Below are positions 9,201-17,671 of a DNA stretch of 64,000 nucleotides, in pieces. Numbering within the stretch: the first letter of the stretch is position 1; each line of letters begins with the position of its first letter. Location: positions 1 through 64,000 of the forward strand of contig CAYMGQ010000005.1 in the NCBI GenBank assembly GCA_964390055.1, given 5' to 3'. The DNA is from CAYMGQ01 sp964390055 (GTDB taxonomy: Bacteria > Bacillota > Clostridia > Peptostreptococcales > Natronincolaceae). Position numbers and translations under genes: made by a program. The notes under the pieces were generated by a model. The model was not told the DNA's origin, did no database searches, and saw nothing but the letters and a program-made list of their open reading frames with translations.

Positions 9201-12200
9201 CTGGTTCTTGTCCCCAAGTTGGTTGGGATAGGGCGGTACAAAGACCCATAGGGTCTGCCCCAGGTTACTCCTCCGGTAAACTTGGGCTTCTTCTGTCCCA
9301 AAGTAGACCTTGGCACCCTCTACAAAATCTCTACCATCTATTTGGACAATATTGCCCCCCCTATAGTCTCCTAGGGTGGGGGATATTGTATCTATCTTGG
9401 GCCACTTGGCCACGTCTACAAACTTAAAGCCCCTTGTTAAGGTATGTTTACCTAGGTCTGGATTAACCACTTCTACGTCTAGCCACTCATTCATAAAGAA
9501 GGGCTTGTCCCTGTCCTTGGGGTCTGGAACTATCATATATATAGTCTTATCATCCACAACTGCTATATTAGAACCATAGGTTGGGATAGACTTGCCATTG
9601 ACATCTTTAATCTCATCCCCTGTAATTGGATGGATAAACTTTTCCTTTGGGTCTTCCTGTATATTGGAATATTCCTTGTTTACATCCTTGCCATCTATAA
9701 GGATGGTGCTACCCTTTTTGGCCTCAGTGGTTTCTCCCTGCTTGTCGGCCTTATAAAAACCACTTCCCTTGATTATAACTAGGGCCCCTTCCCCTGCTTC
9801 ATTGGGGATAATCCTGTCAATCCTAGGAACACTATAGGTTCTTATAAACTCAAAGGGGGCGGAGGCTATGCCACCATCATCCGGACTAATTAGCTGGATA
9901 AAGGACTTGCCCGGCCTTCCCTCAGGGGCATTAAACTGTATAGTTCCTGCTGCTGCATTAATATTGGGATTGGGAATAATCTCCCCATCCACACTAACTA
10001 TTAAGTTGGCCTTAAAATTCCGTCCTCTTACTGTGATAATTTCCCTGCTGGCAACGGCTACCTTGTCTGGTTCTACTGAAGTTATTTCAGGGTTAATATT
10101 GGTCTTGGGTAGGTATTCAAAGAAATTATCCCTAGATCCCATAGTACCTAGCTCTCCCCTGGCGGTGGGATTTCTTATGATTATATCTGCCGCCCCTGTG
10201 TAAAAGTCATTGATTGTATCTCCAGGGATTGTCAACTTAATCTGGCTCCCCTTCTTACGGAGTTGGCCGTCGACTACATTGCCATTCCTGTCTAGGATTG
10301 TCATTTGAATATAGCTTCTTCCCCTATCTATGATATTTCCTCCACTATCAATAAGGTTTCCATTATCATCTAGGGTATTTCCCTGCCCATCCTCTATATC
10401 TCCATCTTCATTTCTCCTATAAAAGATATTTGCATTATCCGTACTGTCATAATTGCCATCAGAAGTCTTGCTAAAAAATGCCCCCTTATCGTTAATTGTT
10501 TTGTATTGCTCGTTCTTACCTATAGTAATTGTAGGATAGTAGGTTTTACCATCTATATGGCGGACATCGAAGTTCTGTCCCTCTATGGTAACCACCATGT
10601 CCTTATCATATCTACCTTGGTTTGGGATAATGTGGGTAATAACAGGTATGGTTTCATCAGCAATAAATTCATAGTAAACTGATTCTTCTGCGGTATAGGG
10701 GGCCTGTTCGACAATATATTCTATGTCCTTGTCAGGCTGGTCTCCGTCAAAAAGCACCGTTTCCATCCTCACCCTTACTAGGGCCTTTCCTGGAGTTCCT
10801 ACTGCAGCAGTTTCTGCAGATATATCATTAGACTCAGGTAATGCCACGCCTTCCTCACCATCCCCATTAGGCAGGCTGGGCAGGCCTCTTATACCCTCAA
10901 TCTTGGCTGGTAGCCCTATGGTCAGGGAAATCATCCGCTCTATATATCTCCCATCCTCCAATTCATATTGTAAAAATAGGAGGTTTGAATCATTTTTGTC
11001 CTCTTCCTTAAAGCCCTTATATTTTATGTCATCAGCAATTACCGGCTTGACAGATTTTATTTTGCTATCTGAAGTAACCTCCTTAAAATTGTGTATATCC
11101 ACAGCATTTCTTAGGTTAATGGTATCTATTGTATTTCTTCTACCTACGGGACCTTGATCAGGTATAATACTGCCTACCCTTAATTGTGGGTGGCCGGCTT
11201 CATAGTATTCAAATAATTCCCCATGGATATAGGTGTCTCCTAGGTAGTTTTGAATAATAATTTGTTTTTTCCCTGCATCTAATTTAGGGACTATTATTTC
11301 TAGGCCTTTTTTTGTTAGCCCATTATCATCGTAGGTAAAGGTCCCGTCCCTACCTTCGGCAGTAATAATATTTCTTTTGGCCTCTACTCCACCAATATAT
11401 ACCCTGGTTTGGGGGTCTATAAGTTCCCTATATTCTGGCACCTTAATCCTTACCAAGGTACCTTGGGTTCCTTCAAGGGGGGATATTTCTATCTCCTCTG
11501 TATCTCCTAGATATAATTCTTTAATAATATTTAAGGCATTTTCTAACCTGTAGCGGATGGTGACATTTTTTGATTCCTTCTCAAAAATAATCCTCATCCC
11601 TCTACCAATGGGGACCCTGCTACTGGAGGTATTTGCCTCTAGGATATTCCCTTCAATCCTATAGTCCTTTTCCTCATTTTCCCCATCTATCTGTAATTTA
11701 GAGGCAGGGGCAGAGCCCTCTTGCAACCAAAAGCTGTAGCCTTTAAGGCCACCAAAGTTTGTCCCCTCTAATTTAAATTTATGGTCCTCAGCACCCTCAT
11801 GTTCTTCATCTGCCTTTATGACACTGGCTGGCCATGAGGGTGGATTTACCCAATCGGTCCCATCATGGATCCTGTTAATATCGGGCAGGTTTTCATCAGG
11901 GATTACAAAATCATTGCTGGTCCCCTCTAGTCCCTCTTCCCCATCTTGTCTGTAAATGGGGATTAATTGTATTGTGTCACCTAAAACCTGGCCAAAGAAA
12001 CTGGTCAGGGTGGTGATGTCCTCCGCCACCAGGGTAGAATCGTCAACAAGTCTTAGGCTACTGGCGGGTATATTACGAATAGTTGACTCATCCTTTTTTA
12101 CAAAAATACTCTGGATGGCCCTTACATTGTATCCGTTAAAAATTACCCTATAGGAATGGGCCTTTTCATTATCAACAACTCTTACAATTTGCTCTATTTC

Positions 12201-12314
12201 TACGCTAAAAATACTTGGTGCTATATTTGCATGGCTGTAGTCAATAAATCCTCTTACAGGTAGTAGCTGTATTATCATTGCTAACAAGATTATAATTGCT
12301 ATCTTTCTACGCAT
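6252..12314 (-). CDS. Giant secreted IPT/TIG-repeat and fibronectin III protein (2020 aa)
   Basis: This very large exported protein has a signal peptide (residues 1 to about 29). From about residue 240 to 1700 it carries some nine to eleven IPT/TIG immunoglobulin-like repeats, recognisable by the repeated start I-x-P-N-x-G-x-x-x-G-G-x-x-V-x-I-x-G (ISPTLGDYRGG near 970, INPNSGNTAGG near 1065, ILPNQGTVLGG near 1180, VDPNIGPVSGG near 1490). A fibronectin type III-like domain follows (about 1705-1790), then a short charged coiled coil (KLKDKLEELEKIEDQLKKEG) and a C-terminal domain of 190 residues that I do not recognise. No LPXTG motif, SLH repeat or membrane anchor is seen, so retention may depend on the two SLH proteins downstream. 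It is the first gene of the operon; GGGGGGAT precedes the ATG. Probably an adhesin-like or scaffold stalk; ligand unknown. Confidence 0.85.
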   Translation of the reverse strand: MRRKIAIIILLAMIIQLLPVRGFIDYSHANIAPSIFSVEIEQIVRVVDNEKAHSYRVIFNGYNVRAIQSIFVKKDESTIRNIPASSLRLVDDSTLVAEDITTLTSFFGQVLGDTIQLIPIYRQDGEEGLEGTSNDFVIPDENLPDINRIHDGTDWVNPPSWPASVIKADEEHEGAEDHKFKLEGTNFGGLKGYSFWLQEGSAPASKLQIDGENEEKDYRIEGNILEANTSSSRVPIGRGMRIIFEKESKNVTIRYRLENALNIIKELYLGDTEEIEISPLEGTQGTLVRIKVPEYRELIDPQTRVYIGGVEAKRNIITAEGRDGTFTYDDNGLTKKGLEIIVPKLDAGKKQIIIQNYLGDTYIHGELFEYYEAGHPQLRVGSIIPDQGPVGRRNTIDTINLRNAVDIHNFKEVTSDSKIKSVKPVIADDIKYKGFKEEDKNDSNLLFLQYELEDGRYIERMISLTIGLPAKIEGIRGLPSLPNGDGEEGVALPESNDISAETAAVGTPGKALVRVRMETVLFDGDQPDKDIEYIVEQAPYTAEESVYYEFIADETIPVITHIIPNQGRYDKDMVVTIEGQNFDVRHIDGKTYYPTITIGKNEQYKTINDKGAFFSKTSDGNYDSTDNANIFYRRNEDGDIEDGQGNTLDDNGNLIDSGGNIIDRGRSYIQMTILDRNGNVVDGQLRKKGSQIKLTIPGDTINDFYTGAADIIIRNPTARGELGTMGSRDNFFEYLPKTNINPEITSVEPDKVAVASREIITVRGRNFKANLIVSVDGEIIPNPNINAAAGTIQFNAPEGRPGKSFIQLISPDDGGIASAPFEFIRTYSVPRIDRIIPNEAGEGALVIIKGSGFYKADKQGETTEAKKGSTILIDGKDVNKEYSNIQEDPKEKFIHPITGDEIKDVNGKSIPTYGSNIAVVDDKTIYMIVPDPKDRDKPFFMNEWLDVEVVNPDLGKHTLTRGFKFVDVAKWPKIDTISPTLGDYRGGNIVQIDGRDFVEGAKVYFGTEEAQVYRRSNLGQTLWVFVPPYPNQLGDKNQAIVPVTIVNPDSGADTKYEGYTYVNPGYTPSIREINPNSGNTAGGDRVLISGENFRTVVGEVYDENEWKPDVYFAGIKVEPEDVTFVLSPTDKEEGRKTTDLLVVENTPANPQGRVDVTVINYDGATATLKNGYQYISRRPTISRILPNQGTVLGGTEITIIGGDFVEKGLHVAFDNDVGKQDILSGQARVKVGDIIVHYDAYGSGDNINVYYKSFNEADPEENLLGSLNLTDDDFGFIDIDWKEIAQEWDEEDKANLADEKIKIEIKGKELIVTRRLAFIQRVEGMERIVLVTPPGVSVGRTKLTVYNHDGTNVSGDYTYTSPYRPPVITEIIPTTDVEVVDVEGMAKDISLAVSSPDGGSPLIITGKNFRAGVKVFIGDREAEIRSRSLGDDELIITVPPAASGTVGQYLRILVTNEDGGLTYGDMVPEGSSRRPYYFQYIVEGSSPSISLVDPNIGPVSGGTKVVIKGKEFKDEDSLGSKKEVRVFVGGIPVSQSHVKYIDYNNLEITVPRGKLGTQAVEVVNYDYGRAIGSDGFTYISEPKILSVNPAKIFTNDTETEITITGKMFMSGAKVILGGEVIREENIGPGMEVMGTGISGVENGINKKTAVVGGVEATHVNVVDEETIKVRFPEAFDLDHSKIIIVNPDGGISDEYDDFKHEIPIPTKPLVLEAIPGYESTVQLIWSDSEADLLNAAEKYEIYGKESRDRNYSFLGDTEGAEFLVKGLEPSSRYDFMVRALNRYGSALEFAEVTVRTLSPREDEKLKDKLEELEKIEDQLKKEGQEERIDGALVKTIGTQQIPSSASSYTLDFSLSKYRGQNKFIVAIPVSIMPSLDKTLTITDGQTSFSFNPRNLYTREVIQGSAGNREDAYARVVFEKMAGSQAEGLYSAIDRTHQRASAIYNIDFELQVGTNITGIRQLLRGGSLLMGLDARSYPNIDRDSLFIGKYNPANHSFESQGRGGMATVGEPAKYILVARRR

Positions 12315-12544
12315 TTTGAAAATCCCCCCGTATATTCATCCTTTATATACTTAATATCGGCAGTTTGTGCCAGTATTTTCAGTTGTATATTTTACCAATG
12401 TCGATTAAGGTAATTATACCATACCCTACTTATGGATTTCTATGGTGGTGGAGGATTGTAATGGAAATGAAAAATATGGCAGGCTTCCTATAGCTTTTTA
12501 TCTTTTCCTCCGATATAATTTATAGGAGGGGGAGAGGATTTATT

Positions 12545-14989
12545 ATGAAAAGAAGGATTGCTATTTTCTTATCTGTGATTTTTTGTCTTTTATCTATTGC
12601 TAGTGTAGCCGGTCAGGGCTATCCTAGGAATATTGCTGGGGAGTTTAGTGCTTTAGAAGTTAATGTTAATAATATTAAAATGCCCTTATTTAGGGAGCCC
12701 TTTGTCTATGAGGGGGAGGTTTATTTGCCCATTATGGACCTTTCCCAATGGCTCTATATCAATGCTAATTATGACCAGGCTAATAGGAGGGTTCAGATTA
12801 GCACTGGGGGTAAATTAAGGGATTCAAATACTAGGACCTTTGCAGGTTATTTGTCACAAAAGGACTATGAGATTCAGGTCTTGAATCAGGAGCTAGAGGC
12901 CCAGGAGAAGAAGGCTGAGGAAATAACGGGCCTACCCTATAGGAAGATAAACTCTGCTTGGGAAATGGAGGACTACCTGCAAGATAATTTTAAAAGGCTT
13001 TATGGTATTCCCATGACTATGGATTTTCGTCATCTTAGTGGGTCTCGTTACCGGCTATACATAACCTTTCCCAGTAGGGATAGGAAGGATTTTGAGGACC
13101 TCTCTAGGAGGACAATTGAAGAGTGGTTGGAGGATATTCACTATGCTATAAGGTATCTTTATGATTATAGGGCCCGGTTAGATGGCCATATCAGGGATAA
13201 TGCCTCTTCCTACAAGACTTATTTGTCCTTTGAAAGTGATAGGGATTATTTGGATATCCGCTACCGCACATATACTTCTAGCTCCCGTAGGCGGGTTAGT
13301 GTGGATGAGGTCAAGCTAGAGAAGCATTTGGAGGATAAGTTGCCCAAATATAGTGGCATTGGTTTTGATTATAGGGTTGATGCTAACCCCTATGACATTG
13401 ATTTGATAGTATATTTTGATGATAAGGATTTTTATGACTGGTCTTCTAGCACACGGAGGAATTTTTTAAACCGGCTGGAGCGGGTTATCAGGGATTATGA
13501 TAAGCGGATTGATAGCTACGGCCAGCTTGTTGATAGTAGGAAGGATGAGGAGGTCCTCCGTTTCCATTTTCTAGATAGTAGGGTGGACTTCTATGAATAT
13601 GAACCCAGGAGGGTCCCCGTTAGACCTATAGAGGAGGCCAAGCCAGAAGAAAGGGCTCCCACGGTGGTAAGGGATATTACTGGCTGGTTTAATTCTATAG
13701 GCCTAGAGGTAGACGGAAGCCCCTTTGCCATGTTGAAGGAACCTATTGTGGTGGATGAAGAAGTCTATATGCCCATTAGTGATTTGGCAGACTCCCTATA
13801 TTGGGTTTATGAATACCTTCCCCAAGAGAATCTTGTCAAAATCTTTGACCATAACTTTGATAGTGCAAACTATCTTGCCCTTGGGGCTAGTTTATTAAAG
13901 GAAAGGGAGCAAACAATAGACACGCTCTTGCTGGACCTTGAGCTTAAAAAAGAGGACTTGGAAAGGGAGAGGTCTAGTTATCTACCCTATAGGAATATCC
14001 TGTCTGTCTCTAGGATGCAGACTTATTTAAGGGATTATTTCGAAGACTTTGAGGGTCTTGATATGAATATTTCCTTTAGCCGGTCTAGTGGTAACCGCTA
14101 CCGCCTGAGAATCTCCTATAATAGGGATGATTTTGAGGACTTTGATAGTATTAGAAGGGGTACAATTGAGGGTTGGGTTGAGGATATGTATGAGGCTGTT
14201 TTGGATTTATATGATAGTAATGCTAGGATTAGTGGCCATATCCGGTCATCCCCCTACCATAGTAGGGACTACCCCTACATTACCTTTGATACTGACTATG
14301 GGAGGAAGTTGTCCTTTGACTTTGAGGACCATGGAAACCAAGGCTCTTCTTCTAGGCAGGTGGATGCCAGAAAGCTGGAGAGGGAATTGGATAGGGACTT
14401 GAGAAGGTATAGGAGTTTAAGTTTCCGCTATGAGGTTAAGTTAAACCGTCGCGATATTGATTTGGATATTTCCTGTATTAATAATAACTTCTATAGGTGG
14501 GATATCTTCGATAAGATTGATTATCTAAGGGAGTTGAGGGAAGTTGTCTCTGATTTATATGGGGATATTTCCATTAATGGTAAGTTTGTCGATACTGGCA
14601 GGGAGGGCGAGGTCTTCCGCTTTAGTATTGAAAGGGGCAATATCCGGTCCTATGACCTGTTAGAGGATATAGAAAAGTATCTTGATAGGAATTATGGCCA
14701 GTTTACCTATGGTGGCCGTGACTTTGATTTTACCTATAAACTATGGGAAAAAGATTCCCACACAATAGATATGAAGCTAGAGGGAGACTTTTTTAGGGAT
14801 GAGGCAGACTGGGATAGGATTATTAATTCTGGGGACAATGAGGCTAGTGTGGCTCCAGGTTATCAGGCCTTTGAGGACTTTGTCCTAGACAGTTTAGTCT
14901 TTGTGGCAGAATTCTTTGATATTGAAATTTCTGGGGAGGCAGTAGATAAGGCTTATTCCTCCCTATTGGTAAAAAACTATAGATTTTAG
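12545..14989 (+). CDS. Exported protein with duplicated copper-amine-oxidase-like stalk module (814 aa)
   Basis: The signal peptide covers about residues 1-25. The protein consists of two homologous halves. Each starts with a copper amine oxidase N-terminal-like stalk domain (about 33-83, with FVYEGEVYLPIMDLSQWL, and about 385-435, with IVVDEEVYMPISDLADSL), then a heptad-like stretch and a 250-residue region beginning LPYR. That region repeats SGSRYRLYI versus SGNRYRLRI, RRTIEEWLEDIHYA versus RRGTIEGWVEDMYEA, and RVSVDEVKLEKHL versus RQVDARKLEREL. It is unusually rich in Asp, Arg, Tyr and Ser. No catalytic residues are evident. The gene is divergent from the IPT/TIG operon (230-bp gap), has a strong GGAGGGGGAGAGG ribosome site, and ends at a bidirectional terminator shared with spoIIE. 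Such stalk domains occur widely on clostridial exported proteins; the role here is unknown. Confidence 0.82.
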   Translation: MKRRIAIFLSVIFCLLSIASVAGQGYPRNIAGEFSALEVNVNNIKMPLFREPFVYEGEVYLPIMDLSQWLYINANYDQANRRVQISTGGKLRDSNTRTFAGYLSQKDYEIQVLNQELEAQEKKAEEITGLPYRKINSAWEMEDYLQDNFKRLYGIPMTMDFRHLSGSRYRLYITFPSRDRKDFEDLSRRTIEEWLEDIHYAIRYLYDYRARLDGHIRDNASSYKTYLSFESDRDYLDIRYRTYTSSSRRRVSVDEVKLEKHLEDKLPKYSGIGFDYRVDANPYDIDLIVYFDDKDFYDWSSSTRRNFLNRLERVIRDYDKRIDSYGQLVDSRKDEEVLRFHFLDSRVDFYEYEPRRVPVRPIEEAKPEERAPTVVRDITGWFNSIGLEVDGSPFAMLKEPIVVDEEVYMPISDLADSLYWVYEYLPQENLVKIFDHNFDSANYLALGASLLKEREQTIDTLLLDLELKKEDLERERSSYLPYRNILSVSRMQTYLRDYFEDFEGLDMNISFSRSSGNRYRLRISYNRDDFEDFDSIRRGTIEGWVEDMYEAVLDLYDSNARISGHIRSSPYHSRDYPYITFDTDYGRKLSFDFEDHGNQGSSSRQVDARKLERELDRDLRRYRSLSFRYEVKLNRRDIDLDISCINNNFYRWDIFDKIDYLRELREVVSDLYGDISINGKFVDTGREGEVFRFSIERGNIRSYDLLEDIEKYLDRNYGQFTYGGRDFDFTYKLWEKDSHTIDMKLEGDFFRDEADWDRIINSGDNEASVAPGYQAFEDFVLDSLVFVAEFFDIEISGEAVDKAYSSLLVKNYRF

Positions 14990-15005
14990 TATCTTCTTCC
15001 TTATG

Positions 15006-15037
15006 AAAAGCTCTAGGCTTAAAAACCTAGAGCTTTT
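15006..15037. terminator. Bidirectional intrinsic terminator
   Basis: A perfect 12-bp inverted repeat, AAAAGCTCTAGG / CCTAGAGCTTTT with an 8-nt loop, is flanked by T-rich sequence on the right and A-rich sequence on the left. It sits between the convergent 814-aa surface protein gene and spoIIE and can stop transcription from both sides. Confidence 0.85.
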
Positions 15038-15050
15038 TGCTTGCTTTTTT

Positions 15051-17444
15051 TTAGGCAACTAGGAGCTTCTTGTCCCCCCTTTTCCAAATCTTTGTTACCA
15101 ATACCGTCATATCGTCCTTGGGTTGGTTATTGGTATACTTTAGTGCCTGGTGGAGGATTTTATCGGCTAGGTCCTGGGGATTTCGAGTGTCCAAGGTGGC
15201 AAGGTAAGTAGGGAGCCAGTCTCCCCCTTCCTTATTGGCCTCTATTATCCCATCGGATAGCAAGATTATAAAATCTCCATCTTCTATACTTTGAATTTCT
15301 TCATTAAATTCAATGTTTTTTAATATTCCTATGGGTAAGGTGGAGGCTGTGATGTTTTCAACCCCTCCCCGGCCTCTTTTAATATAGCTTGAGGGGGAAC
15401 CCACTTTGACAAAATCCACCTTCCCTTTACATAAGTTAATTAGGGCCATATCTAAACTAGAAAATATCTCCTCTGATGATTTAAGCATAAGGAGGGAATT
15501 TATAGATTTAATGGCCACCTCCTTGTCAAAACCTGCCTCCATCATTTTTTCCAGCATGGAAATTGTGGCATTGGACTGGCGATAGGCCCTCTCTCCCGAC
15601 CCCATACCGTCACTGAGGGCCACTAGATACTGGTGGTCTTTTACCTCCATAAAGGAATAGCTATCTCCTGATAGGATATTTCCGTCCTTGCTTACCTTGG
15701 CCACCTTGGTGACAGCGGTAAACTTATTGGCCTCCACCAGGGTGAAGCTACAGCCCTCCCTTCCTCCCTGATAATTACAGCCTGTATTTTTCTTAACTAG
15801 GTCTAGGCCCACCAGCTTAGAAATAATGGGTATAAATTTATTAACACAGCTTTGCCTATTGTAGCAGGGTCTTTTTTCTATTGTAATTTCCATCCCTCCT
15901 TCACCGTCTTCTAGGACTACTATATCCCTAGCCCATAGACCCTCCTTGTCCAAGGCTATATGTATTTGATTTTCTAAATCAATATTGTAGCTTAGTTTTT
16001 TATTTAGGTCTTCTGCCATTTCTCCAATTGATTGGGATAGGCCCTTGAACTGCTCTCCGACTAATTCCCTTCCCTCAACAAAACGTTGCCTCCAGGTCAT
16101 ATCCAAATGGCTGAGTTCATAAAGATGGGTCATTTTTTCTATTACCCTATCTTGGTGGATACAGCGTTTTGCTAGGGCCTCAGGTAACTGGTCGGCCTGG
16201 TAGTGGCCTCCTGTTTCTATTAGTACCATTAAATCCACCATACCCTGATAAGTTATAGCAAAATTATTTTCCCAGCAGGTCCTCCTCCTTCCGCAATTAT
16301 GGCACACATGGTCGGCCATTTCTTGAATTAAATTAGTCAACTCCTCCCTTTCGAAAATTTCGTATTTATCAGAGATTTTATCAAAGGTATTGGCTAGCTG
16401 GTGGAAGGTGTTTGAATACTCTGTTAATTTGCCATATATTCTCCTTTTCATCCTTTCCCCATGGCTTTTATCAGAGTAGATAAGATTTTTGCTATTCTTC
16501 CAAAAACCTTCCATTTGTCCCATCCAGCTTTGTGGTAGCAATAGCAAGAAGGCAAGGGCGATAAAAATCTCCCCAATATATATATAACTTTCAGTATAAC
16601 CGCTAATGTAGAAGGTTAAGATTATGTTTCCCATTAGGAAACCAAGACCGGTCCCTATCTTGCCCAGGTCCTTAAATACTCCGGCTAGTAGGCCGGAAAA
16701 ACCCAGCAAGCCTATGACTACAGGGGGTATGCCATAGGAGGACATAGTTGTAATCAGGCCTAGGGTAATGCCCACCGACCCTCCCACAGAGGCCCCTCCA
16801 TTGTAGGCCAGCAGGAGGGTTAGGAAAACTGCCAGGGTATTCCTGGGCGATATATGAAATATCTCAACATTGCTAACCCCTGAAAGGGCTAGGGCAATTA
16901 GGATGGTTATACAGATAATCTCCTCTGAGGATAGGAGCCTCCTGTTTTTATATTCCATAAAGATTGGTAGACCCTGGGCAAATATATATACTATGGCCAA
17001 TATTATCAATCCTTCAAAGGCCATCATAAAAATATCATAAATATATAGGTTGCCAAAACTGGCTACTATCATGGCTACTGTTAGATAGGAAAAACCACTT
17101 ATAAATCCGGCCTTGAGGGTATGTAACCGTCTTAGGTCCAGGACATATTTAAAAAGTAGGTAGATAACTGCCAGGCTAATGCCGTAGGGAATGCTCCCGC
17201 TAATCCCCTGGACTGAGATAATTCCCAGGAAACTGGGTATGCCAACCAAGGCATATCTCCTGTCCCGATAGTTTAGGGCGGTAAAGAGCCCTATGCCAAA
17301 GGGGGTCAAGCCCTCTAAAATCCCAGCCCTACCCAATAGGAATCCCAATAGGCACAATATAAAAATCCTCTTATTTAAGGGAACTGATAGGGATCTCCCC
17401 TCCCTATTAAATCTTCCTGATAGTACCCTTACTTTTTCTGCCAT
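15051..17444 (-). CDS. spoIIE: Stage II sporulation protein E, PP2C-type phosphatase
   Basis: SpoIIE sits at the polar septum and dephosphorylates the anti-sigma antagonist SpoIIAA-P, releasing sigma-F in the forespore. The N-terminal third holds about ten hydrophobic helices. A central regulatory region contains the Cys cluster CHNCGRRRTC, and the last 200 residues are a PPM/PP2C-type phosphatase domain with ALSDGMGSGERA and ILLSDGIIEA carrying the metal-binding Asp residues. Length 797 is close to the 827 of B. subtilis. I prefer the ATG at 17444 (GGGAGG ends 9 nt upstream) to the ATG at 17453, which directly abuts that site. The upstream region carries the expected Spo0A-type promoter (17486-17518). 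It ends the yab-divIC cluster as in B. subtilis. Confidence 0.96.
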   Translation of the reverse strand: MAEKVRVLSGRFNREGRSLSVPLNKRIFILCLLGFLLGRAGILEGLTPFGIGLFTALNYRDRRYALVGIPSFLGIISVQGISGSIPYGISLAVIYLLFKYVLDLRRLHTLKAGFISGFSYLTVAMIVASFGNLYIYDIFMMAFEGLIILAIVYIFAQGLPIFMEYKNRRLLSSEEIICITILIALALSGVSNVEIFHISPRNTLAVFLTLLLAYNGGASVGGSVGITLGLITTMSSYGIPPVVIGLLGFSGLLAGVFKDLGKIGTGLGFLMGNIILTFYISGYTESYIYIGEIFIALAFLLLLPQSWMGQMEGFWKNSKNLIYSDKSHGERMKRRIYGKLTEYSNTFHQLANTFDKISDKYEIFEREELTNLIQEMADHVCHNCGRRRTCWENNFAITYQGMVDLMVLIETGGHYQADQLPEALAKRCIHQDRVIEKMTHLYELSHLDMTWRQRFVEGRELVGEQFKGLSQSIGEMAEDLNKKLSYNIDLENQIHIALDKEGLWARDIVVLEDGEGGMEITIEKRPCYNRQSCVNKFIPIISKLVGLDLVKKNTGCNYQGGREGCSFTLVEANKFTAVTKVAKVSKDGNILSGDSYSFMEVKDHQYLVALSDGMGSGERAYRQSNATISMLEKMMEAGFDKEVAIKSINSLLMLKSSEEIFSSLDMALINLCKGKVDFVKVGSPSSYIKRGRGGVENITASTLPIGILKNIEFNEEIQSIEDGDFIILLSDGIIEANKEGGDWLPTYLATLDTRNPQDLADKILHQALKYTNNQPKDDMTVLVTKIWKRGDKKLLVA

Positions 17445-17485
17445 CTTTCTCATCCTCCCATAATCTAATTATCTTGTCTAGGATG

Positions 17486-17554
17486 ATTTTAGCATGGGAG
17501 GAGGGAGAGATTTGTCAAGATTAGGAGATTGGCAAAAAGAATCTTTAGACAAAA
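17486..17554 (-). promoter_or_regulatory. Spo0A-activated sigma-A promoter of spoIIE (21-bp spacer)
   Basis: On the minus strand a perfect -35 TTGACA (17518-17513) and a -10 TAAAAT (17491-17486) are separated by 21 bp instead of 17. The B. subtilis spoIIE promoter is known for the same over-long spacer, which makes it dependent on phosphorylated Spo0A. An upstream 0A-box-like site TTTTGTCTAAAG (17554-17543) matches TGTCGAA at six of seven positions. The -35 also overlaps TGTCAAG on the other strand. Transcription would start near 17479, about 35 nt before the ATG. Confidence 0.7.
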
Positions 17555-17562
17555 AATACCAA

Positions 17563-17598
17563 ATATATAGTAGGTAACACATATATCACCCACTATAT
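17563..17598 (-). other. Imperfect AT-rich hairpin between ppx and spoIIE
   Basis: TATATAGTAGGT and ACCCACTATATA pair at 11 of 12 positions around a 12-nt loop. On the minus strand it is followed by TTTGGTATTTTTT, so it may act as a weak terminator behind the Ppx/GppA gene. The rest of the 227-bp gap holds only the spoIIE promoter. No tRNA is present, although B. subtilis has tRNA genes at the equivalent place. Confidence 0.35.
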
Positions 17599-17671
17599 AT
17601 TGTATGTAGCCCCTATTAGCTTGGTTTTTTGCCGAAGCCTTGTCCTTTATGGAAAAGGGTTTTTGAATATT

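Noticed and set aside
9376..9579. Repeated IPT-encoding stretches as a possible DNA repeat array
   Set aside because: The repetition is at protein level; the nucleotide units are diverged and unevenly spaced, so this is not a CRISPR or satellite array.
7195..11157. Several plus-strand open frames of 100-144 codons opposite the IPT/TIG gene
   Set aside because: They are antisense shadows of a long repetitive gene with biased codons; none has a good ribosome site and their products are low-complexity Ser/Leu/Pro sequences.
12360..12390. TGGCAC followed by TGC upstream of the IPT/TIG operon, resembling a sigma-54 promoter
   Set aside because: The GG and GC dinucleotides are separated by 8 bp instead of the required 10, and no sigma-54 activator gene is nearby.
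17454..17671. Possible tRNA genes between ppx and spoIIE, as in B. subtilis
   Set aside because: No cloverleaf, no T-loop GTTCRA and no CCA end could be found on either strand.
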